A stretch of 64,000 nucleotides of DNA from Candidatus Flexifilum breve (GTDB taxonomy: Bacteria > Chloroflexota > Anaerolineae > Aggregatilineales > Phototrophicaceae), in the NCBI GenBank assembly GCA_016717205.1, contig JADKGC010000002.1, positions 620,001-684,000 on the forward strand. Direction: 5' to 3'. Below the pieces are notes generated by a model. The model made no database searches. It saw nothing but the letters and a program-made list of their open reading frames with translations, and was not told where the DNA came from. Position numbers and translations under genes: made by a program. Within the stretch, counting starts at the first letter, position 1, and each line of letters begins with the position of its first letter. Of the stretch, positions 51,247 through 59,973 are shown piece after piece.

Positions 51247-52710
51247 ATGTCTGAACTGACTCGCCTAAGCCTCTCCGACGCTGTGAGCCGCTTGCGTAAC
51301 CGTGACATCTCGTCCGTGGAACTGACGCGCGCCTACCTCGACCAGATCGCGGCGCTCGAACCGACGATCCACGCTTTCATCACCGTGACCGCCGACCGCG
51401 CCCTCGCGGATGCCGCCCGCGCCGATCAGCAGCGCGCCAACGGCGACGACCGTCCGCTGTTGGGCGTGCCGCTGGCGATCAAGGATGTGCTCTCGACAAC
51501 GGGCGTGCAAACCACCTGCGGATCGAAAATCCTCGCGGGCTACACGCCGGTCTTCACCGCGACCGCTGTCAAGCGCCTGGAAGACGCGGGCATGGTGCTG
51601 CTCGGCAAGACCAACATGGACGAATTCGCGATGGGCTCCTCGACCGAGAACTCGGCCTATGGCGTCACACGCAACCCGTGGAATCTCGACCGCGTGCCCG
51701 GTGGGAGCAGCGGCGGCAGCGCAGCAGCGGTCGCGGCGGGCATGGCGGCGGGCGCAATCGGCACGGATACGGGCGGCAGCATTCGCCAGCCCGCCTCGCT
51801 GACCGGGCTGGTCGGCTTGAAACCGAGCTATGGGCGCGTGTCGCGGTATGGCTTGGTGGCGTTCGGCTCGTCGCTGGACTGCCCCGGCCCGCTCACGCGC
51901 ACGGTCGAAGATGCGGCGCGCTTGCTCGGCATCATGGCGGGGCATGACCCGCTCGATTCGACCAGCATGCCCGTCGAGGTGCCGGATTACGTCGCGGCGC
52001 TCAACGGGGATGTGAAAGGCTTGCGGGTCGGCGTGCCCAAGCAGTACTTCATCAAGGGGACGCAGCCGGAAGTGGACGCGACCGTGCACGCCGCGATTGA
52101 GCAGCTTCGAGCGCTCGGCGCGGAGATCATCGAGATCGACATGCCGCACACCGATTATTCGCTGCCCGTCTATTACATCATCGCGCCCGCCGAAGCCAGC
52201 GCCAACCTCGCGCGCTATGACGGCATTCGCTTCGGGGCGCGCGTCGATAAAGGCGACATGTGGGATACCTACAAGGCGACGCGCGGCGAAGGCTTCGGGC
52301 CGGAAGTCAAGCGCCGCATCATGCTCGGGACGTATGCCCTCTCCGCGGGCTACTATGATGCCTACTATGGCAAAGCGCAGCAGGTGCGCACGCTCATCAA
52401 GCAGGATTTCGACAAGGCGTTCGAGCGCGTGGATGTGATCGCCGCACCGACTTCGCCCAATACAGCTTTTAAGCTCGGCGAGAACGTCAACGACCCGCTG
52501 AGCATGTACCTCGAAGACGTGTTCACGCTGCCCGCGAGTCTGGCGGGCGTGCCGGGACTCAACGTGCCGTGCGGTTTCGACAGTCAGGGCTTGCCGATTG
52601 GGATGCAGTTGTTCGCGCCCGCCTTCCGCGAAGATGTGCTGCTGCGCGCGGGTCACGCCTACCAGCAGTCGACCGAATGGCATAAGCGGTCAGCTCAGGT
52701 GAAAATTTAA
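51247..52710 (+). CDS. gatA: Glutamyl/aspartyl-tRNA amidotransferase subunit A
   Basis: The amidase subunit of GatCAB, which converts Glu-tRNA(Gln) or Asp-tRNA(Asn) to the amide form using glutamine. The 487-residue product has the complete amidase-signature triad: K79 in PLAIKDVLSTTG, S154 in GGSSGGSAAA and S178 in GTDTGGSIRQPAS. These are the same numbers as in Staphylococcus GatA. FGSSLDCPGPLTRTVEDAA follows. No gatB or gatC is adjacent. AGAGAGAAC precedes the ATG. Confidence 0.95.
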   Translation: MSELTRLSLSDAVSRLRNRDISSVELTRAYLDQIAALEPTIHAFITVTADRALADAARADQQRANGDDRPLLGVPLAIKDVLSTTGVQTTCGSKILAGYTPVFTATAVKRLEDAGMVLLGKTNMDEFAMGSSTENSAYGVTRNPWNLDRVPGGSSGGSAAAVAAGMAAGAIGTDTGGSIRQPASLTGLVGLKPSYGRVSRYGLVAFGSSLDCPGPLTRTVEDAARLLGIMAGHDPLDSTSMPVEVPDYVAALNGDVKGLRVGVPKQYFIKGTQPEVDATVHAAIEQLRALGAEIIEIDMPHTDYSLPVYYIIAPAEASANLARYDGIRFGARVDKGDMWDTYKATRGEGFGPEVKRRIMLGTYALSAGYYDAYYGKAQQVRTLIKQDFDKAFERVDVIAAPTSPNTAFKLGENVNDPLSMYLEDVFTLPASLAGVPGLNVPCGFDSQGLPIGMQLFAPAFREDVLLRAGHAYQQSTEWHKRSAQVKI

Positions 52711-52804
52711 CCTCACCCCCAACCCCTCGCCTAGAGGAGAGGGGCTTGCGCGGGACGCTTTTCACCCCCTCGCCCTTGGGAGAGGGGGCTGGGGGGTGAG
52801 GTTG
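52711..52804. repeat. Mirrored composite palindromic repeat
   Basis: cctcacccccaacccctcgcctagaggagagggg is opposed by caccccctcgcccttgggagagggggctggggggtgagg. It lies between gatA and the M24 gene. Confidence 0.78.
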
Positions 52805-52856
52805 CTTTGCATGTTTTGAAAATTGTTCTTACGTATCCCATCAGGAGGGGAAAGCC

Positions 52857-54053
52857 ATGCCCGTTACGCAGATGAAGATCAGCGCGGAAGAACACCGTCA
52901 GCGCTGCGAAAAACTGCTCATGCACCTGCACGCCGAAGGGTTGAACGGCGTCGTGCTGTTTGACCGCCAGTATGTGCTGTACTACACGGGCTTCGCCTTC
53001 ATCCCCACCGAGCGCCCGATGGCCTTCGTCATGAACAAGCGCGGAGAGCGCGGGATGTTCGTGCCGCGCCTCGAACTGGAACACGCGCAGGCCAACGCGC
53101 TGATCGACCGCGTCGATCACTACCTCGAATATCCGTACACCGCGCACCCGATGATCGCTTTTCAGAAGATGCTCGACGAAATGGGCATGCAAGGCCCGGT
53201 CGGCGCGGACGAAGACGGCTACCCGTGGGTATTCGGCTACCGCGGCCCCAAACTCTCGGAGATGCTCAATGCGCCCGTGCGCAATATTCGGGCTTTCGTC
53301 GAAGACGCGATGATGATCAAGTCGCCCGCCGAAATTCGTCTGATTCGTGAGGCGTGCGTCTGGGCGAATCTCGGGCATGTGCTGCTGCAGCGCTACACCA
53401 AAGTCGGCGCGACCGAGACCGAAGTCAGCCAGCGGGCGGGCGACGAGGCGACGCGCGCCATGTACGACGCCATCGGCCCGATCTACCGCGGGCAGAGCGA
53501 ATACTACGGCGGCGTCGTCGCCGGGTATCGCGGACAGATCGGGCGCAACGCGGCGATCCCGCACGCGCTGGCGAATAATCTGACCTTCCAGCCCGGCGAT
53601 GTGCTGGTGACCGGAGCCGCCGCGCCCGTGTGGGGCTACCATTCCGAACTCGAACGCACGATGGTCATGGGCAAGGCGAGCGACGAGCAGAAGTTCCTGT
53701 TCGATCACATGGTGGCGCTGCAAGATACCGCTTTGGACGCCATTCGCCCCGGCGTCCCCTGCTCGGAAGTTGACAAGATCGTGCGCGCTTACTACGAACA
53801 GCATGATCTGATGCCGTACTGGAAACACCACGTCGGCCACGCGATTGGCCTGCGCTATCACGAAGGACCGTTCCTCGACCTCGGGGATACGACCGTGATT
53901 CAGCCGGGGATGGTATTCACGGTCGAACCGGGGCTGTATTCGAAGGGTGTCGGCGGCTTCCGCCACTCGGATACGGTCGTCGTCACCGAAGACGGCCTCG
54001 AAAGCCTGACCTACTACCCGCGCGATCTGGAAAGTCTGACGCTGCCGGTATGA
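52857..54053 (+). CDS. M24 family peptidase/creatinase-like protein with altered metal site
   Basis: The 398-residue product has a creatinase N-terminal domain (RCEKLLMHLHAEGLNGVVLFDRQYVLYYTGF) and a pita-bread C-domain from about 160. The later ligands are present: HHVGHAIGLRYHEGPFL and VFTVEPGLYSKGVGGFRHSDTVVV. The first Asp pair is not: GDVLVTGAAAPVWGYHSELERT has Gly and Glu where prolidases have Asp and Asp. It may be metal-free like creatinase, or inactive as a peptidase. Its stop overlaps the next start as ATGA. Confidence 0.87.
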   Translation: MPVTQMKISAEEHRQRCEKLLMHLHAEGLNGVVLFDRQYVLYYTGFAFIPTERPMAFVMNKRGERGMFVPRLELEHAQANALIDRVDHYLEYPYTAHPMIAFQKMLDEMGMQGPVGADEDGYPWVFGYRGPKLSEMLNAPVRNIRAFVEDAMMIKSPAEIRLIREACVWANLGHVLLQRYTKVGATETEVSQRAGDEATRAMYDAIGPIYRGQSEYYGGVVAGYRGQIGRNAAIPHALANNLTFQPGDVLVTGAAAPVWGYHSELERTMVMGKASDEQKFLFDHMVALQDTALDAIRPGVPCSEVDKIVRAYYEQHDLMPYWKHHVGHAIGLRYHEGPFLDLGDTTVIQPGMVFTVEPGLYSKGVGGFRHSDTVVVTEDGLESLTYYPRDLESLTLPV

Positions 54054-54463
54054 AGATCGATCAACGCTTAGTCGATGCGGCGATTGACCTGCTCCAACGC
54101 CGTTTTCCGCCCGGTTATGGCGTCGCCGCCGCGATCTATACCGCTGACGGCGACCTGTTCACAGGCGCGGTGTTCGAGCCGGAGTACGGCGGCGGGGGGC
54201 TATGCGCGGAAACGGGCGCGATCCTGCAAGCGCACACGCTCAACAAACAGGTGACCGCCTCGGCCTGCGTCGCCTACGATGGGAGCGGGCGCATCGTCAT
54301 TCTGACACCATGCGGCATCTGTCAGGAACGGCTGCGCCACTGGGGCGGCGCGGTCGAAGTCGCCGTGCCCGACCCCGCCGATCCGACGCGCTGGATCGCC
54401 AAAACCCTGCGCGAAATTCAGCCCTACTACTGGGCTAATGTGTATTTAGAGGACGAACGTTGA
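54050..54463 (+). CDS. Cytidine deaminase-like protein
   Basis: The 137-residue product is a single CDA-fold domain. The zinc site is complete: CAETGAILQAH (Cys-Ala-Glu) near 54 and PCGICQERL (PCxxC) near 88. The size and the GVAAAIYTADGDLFTGAVFEP strand fit homotetrameric cytidine or blasticidin-S deaminases. It is translationally coupled to the M24 gene upstream and the PHP gene downstream. The base or nucleoside substrate is uncertain. Confidence 0.88.
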   Translation: MKIDQRLVDAAIDLLQRRFPPGYGVAAAIYTADGDLFTGAVFEPEYGGGGLCAETGAILQAHTLNKQVTASACVAYDGSGRIVILTPCGICQERLRHWGGAVEVAVPDPADPTRWIAKTLREIQPYYWANVYLEDER

Positions 54464-55365
54464 ACAATCTTCCCTTCGCCAAACCCGGCCAGTTCTACAA
54501 AGGCAACCTGCACACGCATTCCACCAATTCCGATGGCCGCATCAGCGTCGAAGCGGTGTGCAAGTTCTACCGGGAGCACGGTTACCACTTCCTGTCCATC
54601 ACCGATCACTTTCTGGAAAACTACCACTATCCGCACACCGATGCGTCGGCTTACCACACGCCGGATTTCGTCACCTTGCACGGGGCAGAGCTGCACGCGG
54701 GCAAAACCGGTACGGGCGAACTCTGGCACATCCTCGCCAACGGGCTGCCGCTCGATTTCGCGCGGCCAACGCCGGATGAGACGGGTCCGGAAATTGCGCA
54801 GCGCGCGCTGGCGACGGGCGCGTTCGTCACCGTGGCGCACCCGGCGTGGTACAACCTGACCGAAGAAGACGTGATCAGCCTGCGCGACACACACGCCATC
54901 GAGATCATCAACGGCATCTCAGCGGATCACAGCGACAAGATCGACAGCGTGTACATGCTCGACGTGATGCTCGCGCGCGGCTATCGCTTCACCGCGCTGG
55001 CGACCGACGACGCACACTTCAAGCCCGATTTCCGCGACACGCTGCGCGGGTGGACCTGGGTGAAAAGCGCAGAGCTCACGCCAGAAGCGATCCTCGCAGC
55101 GCTCAAACGCGGCGACTTCTACAGCAGCACCGGGCCGCTCATTCACGATGTACAGGTGACCCCCGGCGAGACAATCAAGATCCGCTGCTCCCCGTGCGAA
55201 AGCGTGTTCGTGACGGGTAAGGGCTCATGGGCGGCGTACAAGCACGGGCATAACATCACCGAAGTCGAACTGTCGATCCGCAGCCTCAAATCCGCCTACT
55301 GCCGCGTCACCGTGCGCGATCCGCATGGGGGGCGCGCGTGGACGAACCCGATCTGGTTCGCGTAG
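54460..55365 (+). CDS. PHP domain phosphoesterase-like protein
   Basis: It starts at TTG 54460, whose TGA-overlap with the CDA stop (TTGA) suggests coupling; GAGG precedes it. The 301-residue product has PHP motifs: GNLHTHSTNSDGRISVE (HxH), LSITDHFLE, TLHGAELHAG, VTVAHPAWYNLTEEDV and TDDAHFKP. These ligands bind a three-metal cluster for phosphate-ester hydrolysis. A small beta domain ends the protein. Third gene of the M24-CDA-PHP unit; the substrate is unknown. Confidence 0.9.
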   Translation: MNNLPFAKPGQFYKGNLHTHSTNSDGRISVEAVCKFYREHGYHFLSITDHFLENYHYPHTDASAYHTPDFVTLHGAELHAGKTGTGELWHILANGLPLDFARPTPDETGPEIAQRALATGAFVTVAHPAWYNLTEEDVISLRDTHAIEIINGISADHSDKIDSVYMLDVMLARGYRFTALATDDAHFKPDFRDTLRGWTWVKSAELTPEAILAALKRGDFYSSTGPLIHDVQVTPGETIKIRCSPCESVFVTGKGSWAAYKHGHNITEVELSIRSLKSAYCRVTVRDPHGGRAWTNPIWFA

Positions 55366-55372
55366 GTCAGCA

Positions 55373-56041
55373 ATGATGCGATTCACCAGCGCGCTCGGCA
55401 TCGCCCTTGTGATCATCGGTCTACTGGTGACACAAGTGAATTCGTCACCCGCCAATCAGCAGGAGCCGCTGGTGGTCATCGCCCTGTGCTCACCAGATCG
55501 CGATCACTGGCTGTACTGGCGCATTTACAACCACAATCGCTATGCCGTGACCTTCGCTTGGGAGGTGCGCTTCTCTGATCAGGGCGGCACGCTGACGATT
55601 CCCGCGGCAGGGTCACTGGCGGGTGAAACCACACTGCGTACCGCGCGGGTTTCCGGTCGGAACTGGCTGCGTGTGAGCGTGGACGGGCAAGTCAACGCCG
55701 AGGTAAACGTGAATGCGGCGAACTGTCGCTTTGCCCCACCCCAAGCGGGCGCGACCGCCATGCCGATCAGCACGCCGCCGAGCTTCCCCACGGAAATCGC
55801 GCAGGTGCGCATCATCGCCGGTGTCAATTTGCGCAGCGGTCCCGGCACGAACTACCCGGTCGTTGGCTCGGCGGGGGCGGACTTCACCCTCCCGGTGATC
55901 GCCTATGTCGATGTCGGGGCGGACCGCTGGTATCTCGTCACGGATTTCGACGGACAAGCCAAATGGGTGTCGGCGGGCTTCGTCGAAGTGCTGAGCGCCG
56001 ATCCCATACCGCTCGCCGCGACCATCCCCGCGCCGCCGTGA
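55373..56041 (+). CDS. Secreted protein with SH3b domain
   Basis: The start is ATG 55373, 7 bp after the PHP stop, giving 222 residues. Signal peptide MMRFTSALGIALVIIGLLVT. An Ig-like strand domain (WLYWRIYNHNRYAVTFAWEVRFSDQ) covers about 35-115. A Pro/Thr linker follows, then an SH3b domain at about 148-210 (VRIIAGVNLRSGPGTNYPVVGSAGADFTLPVIAYVDVGADRWYLVTDFDGQAKWVSAGFVEV). It may be envelope-associated. It could be the last gene of the M24 operon or stand alone. Confidence 0.83.
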   Translation: MMRFTSALGIALVIIGLLVTQVNSSPANQQEPLVVIALCSPDRDHWLYWRIYNHNRYAVTFAWEVRFSDQGGTLTIPAAGSLAGETTLRTARVSGRNWLRVSVDGQVNAEVNVNAANCRFAPPQAGATAMPISTPPSFPTEIAQVRIIAGVNLRSGPGTNYPVVGSAGADFTLPVIAYVDVGADRWYLVTDFDGQAKWVSAGFVEVLSADPIPLAATIPAPP

Positions 56042-57442
56042 TCAGCGCATCGGGAACACGGGCAGCGCGTCGACGCTCACCCCATTGAGGTCAATGAAAG
56101 CGGGATCATTCAGCACCCAGCCGCCGTAATCGAGCACATACACAAAGTCACCCGCAGCATCCCGCCCAATGACCGAAACCTCACCCTTTGGGACGAGGTC
56201 TTCGTGACTGGCAACATCCGGCTCGGTGCGCACAAACGCCGCCTGACGGAGGTGTGCCGGATAGATCGTGAGGGCGGGCTGGGCCGCTGTCGGCAGGGCG
56301 AACACCCAGAGCTGATTACCCGGTGAGGCGATGATCGCCGAGCTATCCGGCGTGATGGCCACCGCTTGCGCGCCAATATTCAGCAACGAGTGCAGCCTAC
56401 CACCCGCCGGGTCGAGCGCGGTGACGTACTGCCGTCCGCCGAGCACCCCCAAACTCCAATCGGCGTTCATGGCCAGCGGCGAATACCGATCATCTACGGT
56501 CCAATTCACCCCAGCCCCGCTGTCGATATCCAAAAAGCCGAGTTCACGATCATAGTCGGTGGTGAACACCAAGGTTCGGGCATCCGGACTGAGCAGCACG
56601 GACTCCGCAAAGTAGGCCGCCTCCAATCGCGGATCAAGTAACCGACGCGCTGGCACATCCCAGAGGGCAAGCGAACCAAAACTGCCAAACATGCCCAGCA
56701 GCGTACCATCGCGCAAAAATTCCAACCGCTCCGAGCTGACGAACCGCGCAGAGGGCAGCAAATCACCGGGAGCAACCGCCTCAATCCCACCGCGCAGATC
56801 CCAGAGCGCCACCGCATTTTGAGAATATGCGACCGCGAGCAGCGTGCCATCCGGACTTATGGCGAAATTCCCGATCTGGACACGATGCGGACGGAAGGCC
56901 GCTACCAAGCGCGGTGCCGCCGCGGCAATATTCCAGATTTCGAGCTGGCCATCGCGATAGCCGATGATCAGATGAGCGCTGTCCGGGGTAAAAATGATGG
57001 CGGTGGGATAGTTATCCAGAAAACCATCCGGTGTGCTGCTGCGCGCAATGGTCAACACGGCGGCGCGGCGTTCCAGTTCCCAGACGACAATTTGTTCCCC
57101 CTGAGAAAACGCGACCAGGCGGCTGTCCGATCTGAACGCCAGCGCCCCACGCCAATCGATGGGCTGCATGGTGATCAGTTCCCACGTCGTGGTATCCCAG
57201 ATACCAAGCGGATCGTGGGCGTTTCCGGCAATAACGCCCGTTCCCGCCAACCAGCGCCCATCCGGGCTAAATCGAAAAGCGCGCAACCGTCCAGCCCACG
57301 GCTGGACCTCCACCAACGCGGCGGTTTGAATGTTTTCGGGGGTGAGCGGCGTTCGTCCGGTCTGCGCGTGCAGCGCAGTGCCAGTGAGCAGCAAGACCAG
57401 CACCACGCTGATTTGGATCCATTTTGAGGGGAAGGCCAGCAT
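56042..57442 (-). CDS. Secreted WD40/beta-propeller-like protein
   Basis: The start is ATG 57442 (MLAFPSKWIQISVVLVLLL) after AAGAGG, giving 466 residues with a signal peptide ending near ALHAQ. Repeated blades resemble WD40/TolB-type propellers: LRAFRFSPDGRWLAGTG, IWDTTTWELITM, IFTPDSAHLIIGYRDGQLEIWNI, FAISPDGTLLAVAYSQNAVALWDL, LSPDARTLVFTTDYDRELGFLDI. It likely forms an extracytoplasmic binding scaffold. It converges tail to tail with the SH3b gene with no gap. The ligand is unknown. Confidence 0.83.
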   Translation of the reverse strand: MLAFPSKWIQISVVLVLLLTGTALHAQTGRTPLTPENIQTAALVEVQPWAGRLRAFRFSPDGRWLAGTGVIAGNAHDPLGIWDTTTWELITMQPIDWRGALAFRSDSRLVAFSQGEQIVVWELERRAAVLTIARSSTPDGFLDNYPTAIIFTPDSAHLIIGYRDGQLEIWNIAAAAPRLVAAFRPHRVQIGNFAISPDGTLLAVAYSQNAVALWDLRGGIEAVAPGDLLPSARFVSSERLEFLRDGTLLGMFGSFGSLALWDVPARRLLDPRLEAAYFAESVLLSPDARTLVFTTDYDRELGFLDIDSGAGVNWTVDDRYSPLAMNADWSLGVLGGRQYVTALDPAGGRLHSLLNIGAQAVAITPDSSAIIASPGNQLWVFALPTAAQPALTIYPAHLRQAAFVRTEPDVASHEDLVPKGEVSVIGRDAAGDFVYVLDYGGWVLNDPAFIDLNGVSVDALPVFPMR

Positions 57443-57635
57443 GTATCGACCTCTTGGAAGCGATTCCGCTAAACAACACAGGACAGAGTTTGTTCCTAAC
57501 CAGCGCTTGATGCAAATCCAATTCATGCGGCTGAACGAGAAATTTATTCAGGAAAAATACAGACAGTTTAAGGCTTTACGAGCATCGACTCACGTTATAC
57601 TGCTTCCATTGTGGACAACTTAGGAGCAACTGGGC

Positions 57636-58070
57636 ATGTATTCATTGGACTGGCTGATTCCCAACAAAGTCGCGTATGCCCGCGTGTATGGGCGGCATAC
57701 CATCGAAGATATGGAACGGTCAAACGCCGATTTCAAGATTTTGCTGGACGCGGCAGGCGGGCCGGCGCATCTGATTATGGATATGCGCGCCGCCGAAAAC
57801 CTGCCGATTCAGATCAAGCGCGGGCAGGAATCGCTGGAAGTCGCCAAGCACCCGAACCTCGGCTGGGTGGTCAGCGTCGGCTCGACTAACGAGATCGTCA
57901 AGTACGTGGGCATCATGCTCGTCAAAATCTTTCGTCTGCGCTTTCAACGCCTCAACAGCATGCAAGAAGTGATCGACTTCCTGCACAGCCTCGACCCAAA
58001 CCTCAACTGGTCGGCGGCGCGCCTCGAACTGCTGGTCAACGATGCGGAACTGCGCTTCCCCGTCCCCTAG
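57636..58070 (+). CDS. Hypothetical protein, STAS/SpoIIAA-like fold suspected
   Basis: The 144-residue product has the alternating pattern MYSLDWLIPNKVAYARVYGRHTIEDMERSNADFKILLDAAGGPAHLIMDMRAAENLP, like SpoIIAA-like or DUF6-type STAS proteins: strand, YxR, helix, hydrophobic DxR strand. No catalytic residues are evident and there is no signal peptide. AGGAGCAA precedes the ATG. Its TAG stop shares the CTAG with the stop of the convergent J-domain gene. Confidence 0.65.
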   Translation: MYSLDWLIPNKVAYARVYGRHTIEDMERSNADFKILLDAAGGPAHLIMDMRAAENLPIQIKRGQESLEVAKHPNLGWVVSVGSTNEIVKYVGIMLVKIFRLRFQRLNSMQEVIDFLHSLDPNLNWSAARLELLVNDAELRFPVP

Positions 58071-58924
58071 CTGCCGCTCGCCGTTTTGATATAGCGGTAG
58101 GCGGCATACAGCCGCTTGAACCGCGCTTCGGCCTCCTCTTTGGGGAGTTTGCTCACGTCGGGGTGAAATTCGCGTGCCAGCTTGCGAAACGCGGCTTTCA
58201 CCTCGTCGTCGGACGCACCGCGCACCAAGCCGAGCAGTTCGTAAGCGCGATCCAGCTCAGACTGCGGCAGGCGATCGACGGGTGTGCGAAACCCCTCGCC
58301 CGGCACATCCGCCCAACTCGAATTGCTCCACGTGTAGAACTGGGTGTGACCGCGCGTAGTCTGCTTGCGGAAGGCATTGCGCCCGGTGATGTAGTCGGGC
58401 TGCTTCCAGAACGCCTCCGTGCCGAAATTCGCCACCAGCCAATCACCGCGGATCGACTGCGGCTGCTTCACCCACACGCGGAACGACGGCAGATGCTTGA
58501 TCTCGACATCCGGCCCGTACCACGCTTCCTGTTCGCTGCCCCGCCCGAGCGGCTTAAAGTGCACCTGCCCGACCGCGTAACCGTCCGTCGTCTGGCGATA
58601 GGTGTACACCTTGTCGCGATACAGCGCGTGCAGCGCGAGCAAGCCTTCGTCAGGGGTGGTCAGCGCGCCATCGGACGGCACGAGCGCCGCATCCACAATG
58701 AACAGCGACCCCACGCCGACGCGTGTCCCCTCGCTCAATATCCGCTTGAGGTTGCGCACGCGCACCGGCTCATCCAGCAGATACACGTAGATGAGCGTGC
58801 CCGTCCACGTGTGAGCGATCAGATGTCCGTCTTTCGCCACCTGACAGCCGCGCACACTTTCGACGCCCGTCAATTTGCCGCACAACCAGCGTTTGATCTC
58901 GTCTGCGACCATACCCGATACCAT
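58067..58924 (-). CDS. Protein with C-terminal J-domain
   Basis: The 285-residue product ends with a DnaJ J-domain (ELDRAYELLGLVRGASDDEVKAAFRKLAREFHPDVSKLPKEEAEARFKRLYAAYRYI) containing the HPD tripeptide that stimulates DnaK ATPase. The first 210 residues are an unrecognised alpha/beta domain (MVADEIKRWLCGKLTGVESV, AHTWTGTLIYVYLLDEPVRVRNLKRILSEGTRVGVGSLFIVDAALVP). It looks like a substrate- or location-specific DnaK co-chaperone. It starts at 58924 or at the ATG at 58912. Confidence 0.83.
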   Translation of the reverse strand: MVSGMVADEIKRWLCGKLTGVESVRGCQVAKDGHLIAHTWTGTLIYVYLLDEPVRVRNLKRILSEGTRVGVGSLFIVDAALVPSDGALTTPDEGLLALHALYRDKVYTYRQTTDGYAVGQVHFKPLGRGSEQEAWYGPDVEIKHLPSFRVWVKQPQSIRGDWLVANFGTEAFWKQPDYITGRNAFRKQTTRGHTQFYTWSNSSWADVPGEGFRTPVDRLPQSELDRAYELLGLVRGASDDEVKAAFRKLAREFHPDVSKLPKEEAEARFKRLYAAYRYIKTASGS

Positions 58925-59018
58925 TAAAGCTCAGTTCGCAATCGCGCCATTGTAACAAATGGGACGGGAGAGCGGCTATACTTCGCCGCAGACTATATGC
59001 AGCGAAGGATGCCAGCCC

Positions 59019-59687
59019 ATGACTGATGATGATCGCCTTCCGTTAGCCTTTGAGCGGATCGCTCCGGACGAGCAGCACGCGCAGTCCCACGCTTTTCTCA
59101 CGCGGATGCGGTCACGGCGCACCGTGCGCGATTTTTCGCCCGAACCTGTGCCCTTCGAGCTGATCGAAAATGCCATTGCAGCGGCGGCGACGGCTCCGAG
59201 CGGCGCGAATCAGCAGCCGTGGACGTTCGTCGTGGTGAGCAATCCGGAGATCAAGCGCAAGATTCGCGAAGCGGCGGAAGCCGAGGAATACGAGAGCTAT
59301 ACGCGGCGCATGAGTCAGGAATGGCTGGACGCACTGGCGCATCTGCACACCGACTGGCACAAGCCGCATCTCGAAGACGCGCCGTATCTGATCGTCGTGT
59401 TCGCGCAGGCGTACGGTGTGCGTGACGATGGCACGAAGATCAAGCATTACTATGTGACCGAATCGGTGGGGATTGCGGTGGGGATGCTGCTGGCGAGTCT
59501 GCATCTGGCGGGCTTGGCGACGCTCACGCACACGCCCAACCCGATGACCTTCCTCGCGGAGATTTTAGGCCGTCCCGCCAACGAACGCGCCTACGTGGTG
59601 ATCCCGGTCGGCTACCCGGCGGCAGATGCCAGAGTGCCCAACATCAGCAAAAAGCCGCTGGCCGAGGTGCTGATCCGCGTGGAGTAA
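59019..59687 (+). CDS. Nitroreductase family flavoprotein
   Basis: The start is ATG 59019 after AAGGA, giving 222 residues. FMN-binding nitroreductase fold: RRTVRDFSPEPVPFELIENAIAAAATAPSGANQQPWTFVVV near 33-75 holds the phosphate-binding Arg and Ser. VTESVGIAVGMLLASLHLAGLATLTHTP near 150 binds the isoalloxazine. The MTFLAEILGRPANERAYVVIPVGYPA tail and overall length are like the BluB/iodotyrosine-deiodinase branch. No cobalamin genes are nearby. The substrate is unresolved. Confidence 0.92.
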   Translation: MTDDDRLPLAFERIAPDEQHAQSHAFLTRMRSRRTVRDFSPEPVPFELIENAIAAAATAPSGANQQPWTFVVVSNPEIKRKIREAAEAEEYESYTRRMSQEWLDALAHLHTDWHKPHLEDAPYLIVVFAQAYGVRDDGTKIKHYYVTESVGIAVGMLLASLHLAGLATLTHTPNPMTFLAEILGRPANERAYVVIPVGYPAADARVPNISKKPLAEVLIRVE

Positions 59688-59699
59688 ACAGGTAGGGGC

Positions 59700-59935
59700 G
59701 CAACCTGACCCCACGCCTCCGAATTCAGGGAGGGGAGCCAACATCGTGCGCCAAGCCAAGTGGGTTTTCGTAGGGACGCGATTCAGAGGGTGTCAAAAAA
59801 GTCAGATTCCGACCCCACCCCCAGCCCCTCCCCGAATTCGGGGAGGGGAGCCAACACCTCTCGCCAAACCAAATGTGTTCTCGTAGGGACGCGATGAATC
59901 GCGTCCGCCGGCGCGGGCTGCAGGGTGTAGAGCTG
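59700..59935. repeat. Block of GAATTC-loop palindromes and TAGGGACGC palindromes
   Basis: Two cccc-tccccgaattc-ggggagggg-type units (about 59705-59740 and 59808-59850). Also gtagggacgcgattcagagggtgtc with the GAGGGTGTC end of the 19981-type element, and gacgcgatgaatcgcgtc. It fills most of the nitroreductase/TipAS spacer. Confidence 0.7.
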
Positions 59936-59973
59936 CTCGTTGAACACCGTCGGACTGCGATCCGGCGCTGACC

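Noticed and set aside
51265..52683. Long minus-strand frame opposite gatA
   Set aside because: Shadow frame in GC-rich DNA; gatA has the full catalytic triad.
52731..53966. Long minus-strand frame opposite the M24 gene
   Set aside because: Starts within the M24 gene and ends in a repeat; no domain.
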